From an uncultured Bacteroides sp. (lineage in GTDB: Bacteria > Bacteroidota > Bacteroidia > Bacteroidales > Bacteroidaceae), in the NCBI GenBank assembly GCA_905198575.1, contig CAJKDC010000013.1, positions 1 through 37,932 on the forward strand: 37,932 nt of DNA, in the 5' to 3' direction. Shown piece after piece: positions 23,714-31,992 of the stretch (position 1 is the first letter of the stretch; every line of letters begins with the position of its first letter). The notes under the pieces are model-generated. The model was not told the DNA's origin and ran no database searches. It worked only from the letters and a program-made list of their open reading frames with translations. The position numbers and the translations under genes are program-made.

Positions 23714-25366
23714 TTAAATACGTTGTAAATAAGCTGCAGCAGCTTCGGCGCATCTTTCTCCATCTACACCGGCCGAGACAATGCCGCCTGCATAGCCGGC
23801 ACCTTCACCGCAGGGGAAAAGTCCCTCGATTGTGACATGCTGCAAAGTTTCGTTGTCACGTACTATTCTTACGGGAGCAGAGGTACGGGTTTCTGTTGCA
23901 ATAAGGACTGCTTCGTTGGTGAGGAAGCCATGCGAACTTTTTCCGAAGAGCTGGAATCCCTTGCTCAGTCTTTCGCTGATGAACGAAGGCATCCAAAAGT
24001 GCAAAGGAGACGAGATGAGGCCGGGACTGTATGAACTGTCCGGGAGGTCGAAGCTCAATTTCTTTCGGGTAAAGTCGACCATTCTCTGCGAAGGAGCCGT
24101 CTGCCTCATGTTACCATGCAGCCAGCATGCCTGTTCCATTTTTTCCTGGAAACGCATCATGGCCAGGGTATGTATGTTGTCTTCACTCATCTTGCCGGAA
24201 GCTTGTATCAAGGCTTCTGTTTCTGATTCAGCTGAGTCAGGATATGCTTCGCCTGCTTCGGGCTGGAGAGCCGGATTCAGCAAATCTTCCGGACGTATTT
24301 CTACTACCATTCCCGAGTTACTCCATTGGGTGCCACGGTTGCTGGGGCTCATTCCGTTTACGACCAACTGGTGCGGACCGCTGGCTGCAGGAACTACAAA
24401 GCCGCCGGGGCACATGCAGAAGCTGTATACACCACGACCTTCGACTTGTTGTACGAAACTGTATTCGGCTGCCGGTAAATATTTACCGCGTCCTTCTTTA
24501 TTGTGGTACTGAATCTGGTCTATCAATTTCGACGGGTGTTCCAGACGTACTCCCACAGCAATGCCTTTTGCTTCCATCTGTACTCCATGAGCATACAGCC
24601 AACGGTATACATCGCGGGCAGAATGTCCGGTGGCCAGAATCACAGGACCGTGGAAAACCTTGCCATTTTGGGTTTCGATACCGCACACTTTATTGTTTTC
24701 CAAAATCAGCGCATCCATCCGGGTTTCAAAATGTACCTCACCGCCGCACTGCAGAATGGTATTGCGCATGTTCTCGATAACACGCGGCAGCTTGTCTGTT
24801 CCGATGTGCGGATGGGCATCTACCAGAATGGAAGTACTGGCACCGTGCTGACAAAATACATTCAGAATCTTGTCTACATTTCCTCTTTTCTTGCTTCGTG
24901 TGTAAAGCTTGCCGTCGGAGTAGGCACCGGCACCACCTTCTCCGAAGCTGTAATTCGATTCCGGATTGACTTTGTGGTCTTTGCTGATTTTGGCTAAATC
25001 TAACTTGCGGTCGCGAACATTCTTTCCCCGTTCTACAACGATGGGACGGAATCCTAATTCTATCAGCTTTAATGCCGCAAAAAGTCCCCCCGGACCGGCA
25101 CCAACTACAATGACAGGCTGCTTGCCTTCGACGTTGTTATAGACAGTCGTGGTAAATTCTTCTTCCTGAGGCTGCTCGTTGATGTAAACCCTTACTTTGA
25201 CATTCACAAAGATGGTGCGCTGGCGTGCATCAATACTTTTTTTGAGAATACGCAAACCGTAGATGGTACGTATGTCCATTCCCTTTTCTTTGCTGATGTA
25301 ACGTTTCAGAGCTTGTTCGTTGGCAGCCTGTTCTGGCAGAACGCGTAGTTGGTATTCGCTGATCAT
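23714..25366 (-). CDS. FAD-dependent oxidoreductase (COG2509-like)
   Basis: This 550-residue protein has an N-terminal region of about 80 residues followed by a dinucleotide-binding VVGAGPGGLFAALKLIELG, the FAD-family signature. The middle has NYSFGEGGAGAYSDGKL, and the C-terminus has GLFPCGEGAGYAGGIVSAGVDG, typical of FAD-dependent dehydrogenases in this family. The substrate is unknown. No membrane segments or signal peptide are present with the ATG at 25366. The frame is open to 25426 but the added residues would lie upstream of the promoter. An exact -7 element (TATCTTTG on the minus strand, 25400-25393) is 26 bases upstream. The LuxR-type regulator follows after 12 bases. Confidence 0.85.
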   Translation of the reverse strand: MISEYQLRVLPEQAANEQALKRYISKEKGMDIRTIYGLRILKKSIDARQRTIFVNVKVRVYINEQPQEEEFTTTVYNNVEGKQPVIVVGAGPGGLFAALKLIELGFRPIVVERGKNVRDRKLDLAKISKDHKVNPESNYSFGEGGAGAYSDGKLYTRSKKRGNVDKILNVFCQHGASTSILVDAHPHIGTDKLPRVIENMRNTILQCGGEVHFETRMDALILENNKVCGIETQNGKVFHGPVILATGHSARDVYRWLYAHGVQMEAKGIAVGVRLEHPSKLIDQIQYHNKEGRGKYLPAAEYSFVQQVEGRGVYSFCMCPGGFVVPAASGPHQLVVNGMSPSNRGTQWSNSGMVVEIRPEDLLNPALQPEAGEAYPDSAESETEALIQASGKMSEDNIHTLAMMRFQEKMEQACWLHGNMRQTAPSQRMVDFTRKKLSFDLPDSSYSPGLISSPLHFWMPSFISERLSKGFQLFGKSSHGFLTNEAVLIATETRTSAPVRIVRDNETLQHVTIEGLFPCGEGAGYAGGIVSAGVDGERCAEAAAAYLQRI

Positions 25367-25392
25367 AAATGTAAGTCTTAGTGTTATCTGTG

Positions 25393-25400
25393 CAAAGATA
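25393..25400 (-). promoter_or_regulatory. -7 element for the FAD oxidoreductase gene
   Basis: The minus strand reads TATCTTTG, an exact TAnnTTTG match, 26 bases before the start codon. A TTTG lies 23 bases upstream, slightly far for a -33 element. Confidence 0.55.
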
Positions 25401-25424
25401 GAAAATCCTTGTGGATATATATGC

Positions 25425-25461
25425 AAAAAAAGCTGCCCCGACTTGCGTGGAGGCAGCTTTT
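25425..25461 (-). terminator. Terminator of the DUF4838 gene
   Basis: AAAAGCTGCC (25428-25437) and GGCAGCTTTT (25452-25461) form a perfect 10-bp stem. On the minus strand a run of seven T follows the stem. It lies 10 bases after the DUF4838 gene stop codon and just upstream of the FAD gene promoter. Confidence 0.8.
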
Positions 25462-25471
25462 AAGTTTATTT

Positions 25472-27679
25472 TTATTTTACTGTGACTTCGTCGATGAAGA
25501 ACCAGCAAGGATGTCCTACGCCATAATGCCAGGTAGGACAGACTTTAGTTCCGATGACTTCCACTTTGATGTATCGGGCAGGGAAGGCCTGGCCGGATTG
25601 TGCTTTTACTCCTTCGAATCGGACAGTACCCGAACGTTCCTCCGGAATATCAATGCTATCCCATTGTGTATAGGTCTTTCCATCTGCTGAATACGAGTAA
25701 TTCACTTGTTTGGGCAGCAGAATCCATGCACCCACCTGATGCAGGAAGTCGGTTTCTACACTGCTGATGTTTTTAACTTCGCCCATATCGACAATAAACG
25801 AACCGTCTATGCCTTCCCAGCCTACCCAGCTGTCCTGGAAAGTAGCACCTCCGAACAGTCCGTCGGTCAGTGCCGTTTGTCCCAGTTTCTGGTAACGTTC
25901 GCTGGTGGGTTGAGTAAGGAAGGTTATTTTAGCATTGGCAGCCAGATTCTTTTCGGCAGACGGCATATAGCGTTTGCGGTATAGCTCACAGTATTCTACC
26001 GGAGAGTTGCTTCTTTCGTTCAGTGTCGGTACTTTGAATTTCTTTACCTGTTGCTCAAAGTAGTCCAGCTTTTCATTGACTGCCTTATAATCCTTTTCAT
26101 TTTCCGTACGTAAAATTTCCAGTTCGGAGTAAAGCAACGGCAAGCGGCTGCGCTGTACACGGTCCAAATAAACAGGATTGTCTGCTACAGCTTTTTCGGC
26201 TGCATCGAATAACTCCTGATAGCGTTTTAGCAATACCGGTTTCAGCATACCTTGCTTGTGAGTGACCGGTGAATCGTAAATCCACAGTTCTTTGTTGCTT
26301 CCCATCAGGGCTCCTTCAATCATTTTCAGATAGCGGTAAATATAATGTCCGGCTTCTCCGTAATAATGATTCAGGAAGAATTGCATGGTTGCATCTACAT
26401 CGATGTCCGGATTCCACATTAATTTTGAAACCAGATAAGTGCGGAGTTCTGCAAAATCGCCTCCTCGGTTGCTGGCTATTTGCGAGAAATGCATGTTTAC
26501 ATGATGGTCGCGGAACGTGCGTATATTGGGCTGCAGAATATGGAAGTTCGGGAACGGAGACAAATAGTTGTCGAAGTTGATTCCATAATCCCATACAAAC
26601 AGGTTGTTGCTGATGGCAGACCAGCCTTCCAAAGCTTTCATGAAGTATTGTCCGCTGGCATTTTCCGTAAGCGCTACCTCTCTCTTGCAGTCAATGTCGC
26701 ACAACATGATAACAACATTAGGCAGTGGCTTGATGTTCTTAGGAGGGTTCATGGTGTACAGATAGGCCAGGGTCGCAATTTCCTTGTCGGGGAATCGGGC
26801 TGCCAGTTTGTTGATAAAGTGGATGAGACTTCCCGAGAAACTTCCTTCTTCATCGTCAATCTTCTTGCACGAAGGGCAGGTACAGTTGGTATAGTTTCCG
26901 TCGTTCTGACTTACGCAGATGAGCTTCTGGTCTGGATTCGCCTTGAATATGGAATCGATACGTGCAGCCACGATTTCCAGTACTTCGGGATTTGTCAGAC
27001 ACCACTGGCTGGCTTTTCCCGGATGGCGCTTTCCTTTGAAATAAGCATAGTATTCGGGATGTGCCTTGCCGTATACGTCCGAAGGCAAAAGTTTATCGAA
27101 AGTATGTACCCAATAATTGGCAGCAAAGGCTTCGTACGGTTCTTCCAATCGGTACCACCATTTATATAAAGTATCTTTGGGTAAGGTATAAAACTGAGTT
27201 TGTCTGTAGCGGAAAGACGGGTTGTCGGTTGTATCCATTGCAGGCAAAGTCAGGTTTTTCTGAGGGACAATGTCAAACTGGCCTTCTCCCCAATAGTTTA
27301 CTCCCCATTCTTTTTCCAATAAAGTAACAGCACCGTATGCCGCTCCGTTGTCTTTACCGCTGATGCGGACGATGCCATCGGTAGTAGAGAGATGAAAGCC
27401 ATCACTCTTTACATCGGCAGGAGCTTCGCCTCCGATGACGATGTCACCTTTTTGTGCTTTTTTACCTTGCTTGATTTCAAGCTGACAGCCGCTGATTCGC
27501 TGAATGACATCTTGCAGAATGTTGGCTGCGGTCTGATTTACACGGTTGGCTTCTGTAACAATAATTCTTGAAGAACTTTTTCCTTCTTTGACAACTTCTA
27601 CCTGTGCCTGTGCTGCATGCATGGAACATCCCATACATCCTGCCAGCAAAAGTAGTTTGAAGATACCTCTTTTTTTCAT
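25472..27679 (-). CDS. Secreted DUF4838 protein with putative glycosidase fold
   Basis: The 735-residue protein has an N-terminal signal peptide (MKKRG then a hydrophobic run; cleavage plausible after AQA, with a possible lipobox LAGC at 12-15). Residues about 30-140 resemble the accessory domain that precedes GH20-type catalytic domains, with VVTEANRVNQTAANIL and DGIVRISGKDNGAAYGAVTLLEKEWGV. The central part (about 150-550) resembles PF16126/DUF4838, including CTCPSCKKID and VIMLCDIDCKRE. The C-terminus looks like a carbohydrate-binding galactose-type domain (WVGWEGIDGSFIVDMGEVKNISSVETDFL). It probably acts on an extracellular glycan, but the substrate is unknown. It stands alone, with no SusC/SusD pair adjacent. 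Confidence 0.75.
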   Translation of the reverse strand: MKKRGIFKLLLLAGCMGCSMHAAQAQVEVVKEGKSSSRIIVTEANRVNQTAANILQDVIQRISGCQLEIKQGKKAQKGDIVIGGEAPADVKSDGFHLSTTDGIVRISGKDNGAAYGAVTLLEKEWGVNYWGEGQFDIVPQKNLTLPAMDTTDNPSFRYRQTQFYTLPKDTLYKWWYRLEEPYEAFAANYWVHTFDKLLPSDVYGKAHPEYYAYFKGKRHPGKASQWCLTNPEVLEIVAARIDSIFKANPDQKLICVSQNDGNYTNCTCPSCKKIDDEEGSFSGSLIHFINKLAARFPDKEIATLAYLYTMNPPKNIKPLPNVVIMLCDIDCKREVALTENASGQYFMKALEGWSAISNNLFVWDYGINFDNYLSPFPNFHILQPNIRTFRDHHVNMHFSQIASNRGGDFAELRTYLVSKLMWNPDIDVDATMQFFLNHYYGEAGHYIYRYLKMIEGALMGSNKELWIYDSPVTHKQGMLKPVLLKRYQELFDAAEKAVADNPVYLDRVQRSRLPLLYSELEILRTENEKDYKAVNEKLDYFEQQVKKFKVPTLNERSNSPVEYCELYRKRYMPSAEKNLAANAKITFLTQPTSERYQKLGQTALTDGLFGGATFQDSWVGWEGIDGSFIVDMGEVKNISSVETDFLHQVGAWILLPKQVNYSYSADGKTYTQWDSIDIPEERSGTVRFEGVKAQSGQAFPARYIKVEVIGTKVCPTWHYGVGHPCWFFIDEVTVK

Positions 27680-27719
27680 AGAAATTAGTTGTGTTTTTCG
27701 TCTATAATGAATTTTGCGG

Positions 27720-27727
27720 TAAAGATA
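27720..27727 (-). promoter_or_regulatory. Possible -7 element for the DUF4838 gene
   Basis: The minus strand reads TATCTTTA, one mismatch from TAnnTTTG, 40 bases upstream of the start codon. Confidence 0.3.
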
Positions 27728-27738
27728 TATATTTTTTT

Positions 27739-29109
27739 CTATCCGAATAATTGCCTGAAAGCCTCTTCTACTTTTCTTACAGGAATTAGTTCGATTTGAA
27801 TGTTCTTTGTATTCAGTCCTTGCAGGTTCTGTCTGGGGATAAGTATTTGTTTGAATCCCAACTTCTCAGCTTCGGCAATACGCTGTTCAATGCGGTTTAC
27901 GGGACGGATTTCTCCACTAAGCCCTACCTCACCAGTCATACAGACACCGGTTTCTATCTCAGTGTCCATATTGCTTGACAGAATGGCGCTGATAACAGAC
28001 AGGTCGATGGCCGGATCATTCACTTTCAGGCCTCCGGCGATGTTGAGAAAGACATCTTTTTGAGATAACTTGAAGCCGACTCTTTTCTCAAGAACAGCCA
28101 GCAGCATGTTCATACGCCTCAAGTCGAATCCGGTAGCCGAACGTTGCGGCATACCGTATGCAGCTGTACTTACCAGTGCCTGGACTTCAATCAGAAAAGG
28201 ACGTATTCCTTCCATGGCGCAGGCTATGGCCGTACCACTCATGCCTTCCAGGTCTTGGGTCAGCAATAACTCGGATGGGTTGCTTACCTGTCTCAATCCG
28301 TCTTGCCGCATTTCATAAATACCCAATTCGGCAGTACTTCCAAATCGGTTTTTGATGCTGCGGAGGATGCGGTACATATAATGCTGGTCGCCTTCGAACT
28401 GTAATACGGTGTCTACAATGTGTTCCAGTACCTTGGGGCCGGCTATACTTCCCTCCTTATTAATATGTCCTATCAGAATAACCGGTGTTCCGCTTTCTTT
28501 GGCAAACTTTAAAATGGAAGCCGAACATTCTCTGACTTGGACCAGACTGCCCGGTGAGGAGTCTATGTTTTCTGTTGAAATAGTCTGAATAGAATCGATG
28601 ATAACCAAATCGGGAGCAGTGTTCTTGATATGTGTAAAGATTTGTTCCAGCGAAGTTTCGCATGCAATGAGGCAGTTGGACTCTGTATGAGGGATACGGT
28701 CGGCACGCAATTTAAGCTGTCGTGCACTTTCTTCTCCTGAAATATATAATACCTTTTGATCATGCAGGCGCAGTACGGTTTGCAGTACAAGTGTAGACTT
28801 TCCGATGCCCGGTTCACCTCCAATCAGCGTTAGCGATCCTTTTACCAGTCCGCCTCCCAATACCCTGTTCAGTTCATCATCATGCAAGTCGATGCGCTGT
28901 TCGTCACCCGATACAATTTCTTTAAGGACTTGCGGTTTAGTTCCCATTTTTTCGGAACTGAACGCGACATTCCGGTTTACAGATGGTGCTTTACGAAGAA
29001 CCTCTTCTGTAAAAGTATTCCATGCACCACACGAAGGGCATTTCCCAGCCCATTTAGGAGAATCGTATCCACAGTTTGTACAAATATAAACCGTTTTTTC
29101 TTTTGCCAT
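27739..29109 (-). CDS. radA: DNA repair protein RadA (Sms)
   Basis: RadA is a RecA-like, DnaB-related motor that processes recombination intermediates. The 456-residue protein begins with a C4 zinc finger (C10, C13, C24, C27) and then has the Walker A motif GGEPGIGKST, the RadA-specific KNRFGST motif and a C-terminal Lon protease-like domain that lacks catalytic residues in this family (GLSGEIRPVNRIEQRIAEAEKLGF). The frame runs on to 29235, but the ATG at 29109 gives the standard start right before the zinc finger and leaves room for an exact -7 element at 29152-29145. The upstream region is shared with the divergent thr operon. Confidence 0.95.
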   Translation of the reverse strand: MAKEKTVYICTNCGYDSPKWAGKCPSCGAWNTFTEEVLRKAPSVNRNVAFSSEKMGTKPQVLKEIVSGDEQRIDLHDDELNRVLGGGLVKGSLTLIGGEPGIGKSTLVLQTVLRLHDQKVLYISGEESARQLKLRADRIPHTESNCLIACETSLEQIFTHIKNTAPDLVIIDSIQTISTENIDSSPGSLVQVRECSASILKFAKESGTPVILIGHINKEGSIAGPKVLEHIVDTVLQFEGDQHYMYRILRSIKNRFGSTAELGIYEMRQDGLRQVSNPSELLLTQDLEGMSGTAIACAMEGIRPFLIEVQALVSTAAYGMPQRSATGFDLRRMNMLLAVLEKRVGFKLSQKDVFLNIAGGLKVNDPAIDLSVISAILSSNMDTEIETGVCMTGEVGLSGEIRPVNRIEQRIAEAEKLGFKQILIPRQNLQGLNTKNIQIELIPVRKVEEAFRQLFG

Positions 29110-29144
29110 GATTATGTATTCTATTACCAATGTACTTATTTCAG

Positions 29145-29152
29145 CAAAGATA
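29145..29152 (-). promoter_or_regulatory. -7 element for radA
   Basis: The minus strand reads TATCTTTG, an exact TAnnTTTG match, 35 bases before the radA ATG. It supports the shorter start. Confidence 0.55.
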
Positions 29153-29255
29153 TAAAAAAGCCTTATTCCTGCATCGTCTGTCAGGAAAATGTTGATATTT
29201 CCATGCTTTTGCTCAAAAAAAAGCAGAAACTTCATGGATTATAGAAAAATGTTCC

Positions 29256-29263
29256 TATATTTG
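29256..29263 (+). promoter_or_regulatory. -7 element of the thr operon
   Basis: TATATTTG matches TAnnTTTG exactly. Transcription would start near 29270, about 15 bases before the leader peptide, the same geometry as in the leu operon. No convincing -33 element is visible. Confidence 0.65.
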
Positions 29264-29284
29264 CTTCCAGTTAAACAATAATTT

Positions 29285-29374
29285 ATGACTGAATACTATC
29301 TTCATATCAATATGACCGGGATGGGGACAATGTTTACCATCGCTGCTACTGCCGGGATGACCCCTCGGGGTTAA
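29285..29374 (+). CDS. thrL: thr operon leader peptide (29 aa)
   Basis: A 29-codon frame starts about 15 bases after the predicted transcription start. It holds six Thr codons (2, 11, 15, 18, 22, 26), five Met codons (1, 10, 13, 16, 25) and two Ile codons (8, 19), which are the end products of the aspartate/homoserine pathway that the operon feeds. Thirty-two bases after its stop codon lies a terminator, 95 bases before thrA ends its own leader. The codon bias far exceeds chance for a short open frame. Only the position and bias support it; there is no clear Shine-Dalgarno site, as is usual in this phylum. The name follows the E. coli thr leader by analogy only. Confidence 0.7.
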   Translation: MTEYYLHINMTGMGTMFTIAATAGMTPRG

Positions 29375-29375
29375 G

Positions 29376-29432
29376 GATAGTATATATGTGTTTCTACGTG
29401 ATACACGCCTATGGACGTAGGCTTCTTTTTTT
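29376..29432 (+). promoter_or_regulatory. thr attenuator: terminator with alternative pairings
   Basis: The terminator stem is GCCTAT at 29407-29412 with GTAGGC at 29417-29422 (6 bp, one G-U), followed by a T-rich tract to 29432. Two alternatives would break it. CTACGT at 29394-29399 pairs with ACGTAG at 29415-29420. A second pairs 29377-29380 plus 29388-29391 with 29409-29412 plus 29403-29406. Leader bases 29293-29300 are also exactly complementary to 29376-29383, a possible first stem. The stem is weaker than the leu terminator, so regulation is likely but less certain. Confidence 0.6.
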
Positions 29433-29466
29433 ATATCTATATTCTTTTTTATCAAATTCTGTTCTC

Positions 29467-29513
29467 TGTAGCCGGGAAGCTATATGCATTGCTTTTCTGA
29501 TGCAGAGGCTATA
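29467..29513 (+). repeat. Hairpin between thr terminator and thrA
   Basis: TGTAGCC (29467-29473) pairs with GGCTATA (29507-29513), and TGCAT (29485-29489) with ATGCA (29500-29504) inside it. It ends 15 bases before the thrA start codon and has no T-run, so it is not a terminator. Confidence 0.4.
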
Positions 29514-29527
29514 AATATTCTGGAATC

Positions 29528-31960
29528 ATGAAAGTATTGAAATTTGGCGGTTCATCTGTGGGCTCTGTGAGCAGTATGTTGAGTGTAAAAAAAATTGTAG
29601 AATCGGTGGACGACAATGTGATTGTTGTTGTATCTGCATTGGGAGGTATTACCGATAAACTGATAAACACTTCGAAAATGGCTGCTGCCGGCGATTCGGC
29701 ATACGAAAAGGAGATGAAGGAAATTGTAAACCGGCACATCGAAATGGTGTATACGCTGATTCCTGCCTGCAAGGAGCGTGAAGATCTGCTTGAACTGGTA
29801 AACGAGCTGCTGAGCGAACTTAAAGATATTTTTCAAGGTATATTCCTTATTCGTGACCTTTCTCCGAAAACCTCGGCTACGATTGTAAGTTACGGTGAAC
29901 GCCTGTCTTCTGCCATTGCCGCCGTCTTAATCAAAGATGCAGTGTGGTATGATTCCAGAACATTTATCAAGACTGAAAAGAAGCATAATAAACATATACT
30001 GGATTCTGAACTGACCAATCAGCTGGTAAGAGAGACTTTTAAAGAATTACCAAAGGTAGCGATGGTTCCCGGATTTATTTCTACAGATAAACATACGGGT
30101 GAGGTTACTAATCTGGGTCGTGGTGGCTCTGATTACACAGCTTCTATTATTGCAGCAGCACTGGATGCTGATATCCTGGAAATTTGGACAGATGTGGATG
30201 GCTTTATGACTGCTGACCCGAAGGTAATCAGTACGGCTTACCCTATTACTGAATTGTCTTACGTGGAGGCAATGGAATTGTGCAACTTTGGTGCTAAGGT
30301 TGTTTATCCGCCTACTATCTATCCGGTGTGTCATAAAAATATTCCTATTCTTATTAAGAATACATTTAACCCGGAAGCTCCCGGTACCATTGTGAAGCAG
30401 GATGCTGATCATTTCTCTAAACCCATCAAGGGTATTTCTTCTATTAACAATACCTGCCTGATAACTATGACTGGTTTGGGGATGGTAGGAGTAATTGGAG
30501 TGAATTACCGTATCTTCAAAACATTGGCCGAAAATGGAATCAGTGTGTTCTTGGTTTCACAGGCTTCTTCTGAAAATTCAACTTCCATTGGAGTGCGGAA
30601 TGAAGATGCTGAACTGGCTTGCAAGGTGTTGGATGAGGAGTTTGCCAAAGAAATTGAAATGGGAGAAATCAGTCCGATGAAAGCAGAAGGCGGATTAGCT
30701 ACTGTGGCTATTGTAGGTGAGAACATGAAACATACACCGGGCATTGCCGGAAAACTGTTCGGAACACTGGGCCGTAACGGAATTAACGTGATAGCTTGTG
30801 CACAGGGTGCTTCGGAAACTAATATCTCGTTTGTTGTAAACGGTTCGTCACTTCGAAAAACATTGAACGTGATTCATGATTCATTCTTCTTGTCGGAATA
30901 TCAGGTGCTGAATTTGTTTATTTGTGGTATCGGTACGGTAGGTCACAGTTTGATAGACCAAATCAAGAGTCAGCAGGAAAAGCTGATGCAGGAGCGCGGA
31001 CTGAAGTTGCGGGTGGTTGGTATAGCCAACGGACATCAGGCTTATTTTACGCGCCGAGGCATTGACCTGAGTAATTATCGACAGATTTTAGAAGAGCAGG
31101 GTATGCCTTCTTCTCCACAGGTGCTGCATGACGAGATTATTGGTATGAATATTTTTAACTCTGTATTTGTGGACTGTACTGCGAGTGCAGATATTGCAGC
31201 TTTATATAAAGAATTCCTTAGTCATAATATTTCGGTTGTTGCAGCGAATAAGATTGCGGCTTCGTCTGATTATGCAATTTACTCCGAACTGAAATCGATA
31301 GCCCGTTTGCGTGGTGTGAAATATCTTTTCGAAACCAATGTCGGTGCCGGTCTGCCTGTTATCAGTACAATGAACGACCTTATCACCAGTGGAGATAAGA
31401 TTCTGCGTATAGAAGCTGTTCTTAGTGGTACGCTGAATTTCATATTCAATAAAATCAGTGCAGACTTGTCGCTGAGCCAGGTTATTCATCAAGCTAAAGA
31501 ACAGGGATATTCCGAACCGGATCCGCGCATTGACTTGTGTGGTAAGGATGTTATTCGTAAACTGGTCATTTTGGCTCGTGAGGCTGGTTATCTGTTGAAT
31601 CAGGAAGATGTAGAAAAACATCTCTTCATACCAGACAGTTATTTTGAAGGTACACTGGATGATTTCTGGAAACGTATTCCGGAGTTGGATGCAGCGTTTG
31701 AAGAACGTCGTAAAGTGCTGGAAGCAGGAAACAAACGCTGGCGTTTTGTAGCTCGTTTTGAAGACGGTAAAGGCTCGGTTTCCTTACAGGAAGTTACACC
31801 GGAACATCCTTTCTACAATTTGGAAGGTAGTAATAATATAATTCTGCTTACAACAGAACGCTATAGAGAATATCCGATGTTGATTCAAGGTTATGGTGCC
31901 GGTGCCAGTGTTACGGCTGCCGGTGTCTTTGCCGACATCATGCGGATTGCTAATATCTGA
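29528..31960 (+). CDS. thrA: Bifunctional aspartokinase / homoserine dehydrogenase
   Basis: The 810-residue fusion catalyses the first and third steps of the aspartate pathway. The N-terminal aspartokinase (about 1-290) starts KFGGSS at 5-10 and has LGRGGSDYTA in the substrate site. Two ACT domains follow (about 300-450; GMVGVIGVNYRIF and TPGIAGKLFGTLGRNGINV), where threonine is the usual effector. Homoserine dehydrogenase starts with the NAD(P)-binding FICGIGTVGHSL near 460 and has FETNVGAGLPVI and the catalytic region LSGTLNFIF. Length is that of the E. coli-type fusion. It is the first structural gene of the thr operon, downstream of the attenuator, and the ApgM-like gene follows after 32 bases. 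Confidence 0.96.
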   Translation: MKVLKFGGSSVGSVSSMLSVKKIVESVDDNVIVVVSALGGITDKLINTSKMAAAGDSAYEKEMKEIVNRHIEMVYTLIPACKEREDLLELVNELLSELKDIFQGIFLIRDLSPKTSATIVSYGERLSSAIAAVLIKDAVWYDSRTFIKTEKKHNKHILDSELTNQLVRETFKELPKVAMVPGFISTDKHTGEVTNLGRGGSDYTASIIAAALDADILEIWTDVDGFMTADPKVISTAYPITELSYVEAMELCNFGAKVVYPPTIYPVCHKNIPILIKNTFNPEAPGTIVKQDADHFSKPIKGISSINNTCLITMTGLGMVGVIGVNYRIFKTLAENGISVFLVSQASSENSTSIGVRNEDAELACKVLDEEFAKEIEMGEISPMKAEGGLATVAIVGENMKHTPGIAGKLFGTLGRNGINVIACAQGASETNISFVVNGSSLRKTLNVIHDSFFLSEYQVLNLFICGIGTVGHSLIDQIKSQQEKLMQERGLKLRVVGIANGHQAYFTRRGIDLSNYRQILEEQGMPSSPQVLHDEIIGMNIFNSVFVDCTASADIAALYKEFLSHNISVVAANKIAASSDYAIYSELKSIARLRGVKYLFETNVGAGLPVISTMNDLITSGDKILRIEAVLSGTLNFIFNKISADLSLSQVIHQAKEQGYSEPDPRIDLCGKDVIRKLVILAREAGYLLNQEDVEKHLFIPDSYFEGTLDDFWKRIPELDAAFEERRKVLEAGNKRWRFVARFEDGKGSVSLQEVTPEHPFYNLEGSNNIILLTTERYREYPMLIQGYGAGASVTAAGVFADIMRIANI

Positions 31961-31992
31961 CAAACAAAGTTTTACATTAATCTTTGTACAAT

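Noticed and set aside
29110..29235. Longer radA start
   Set aside because: The extra 42 residues precede the standard zinc-finger N-terminus and would span the -7 element at 29152-29145.
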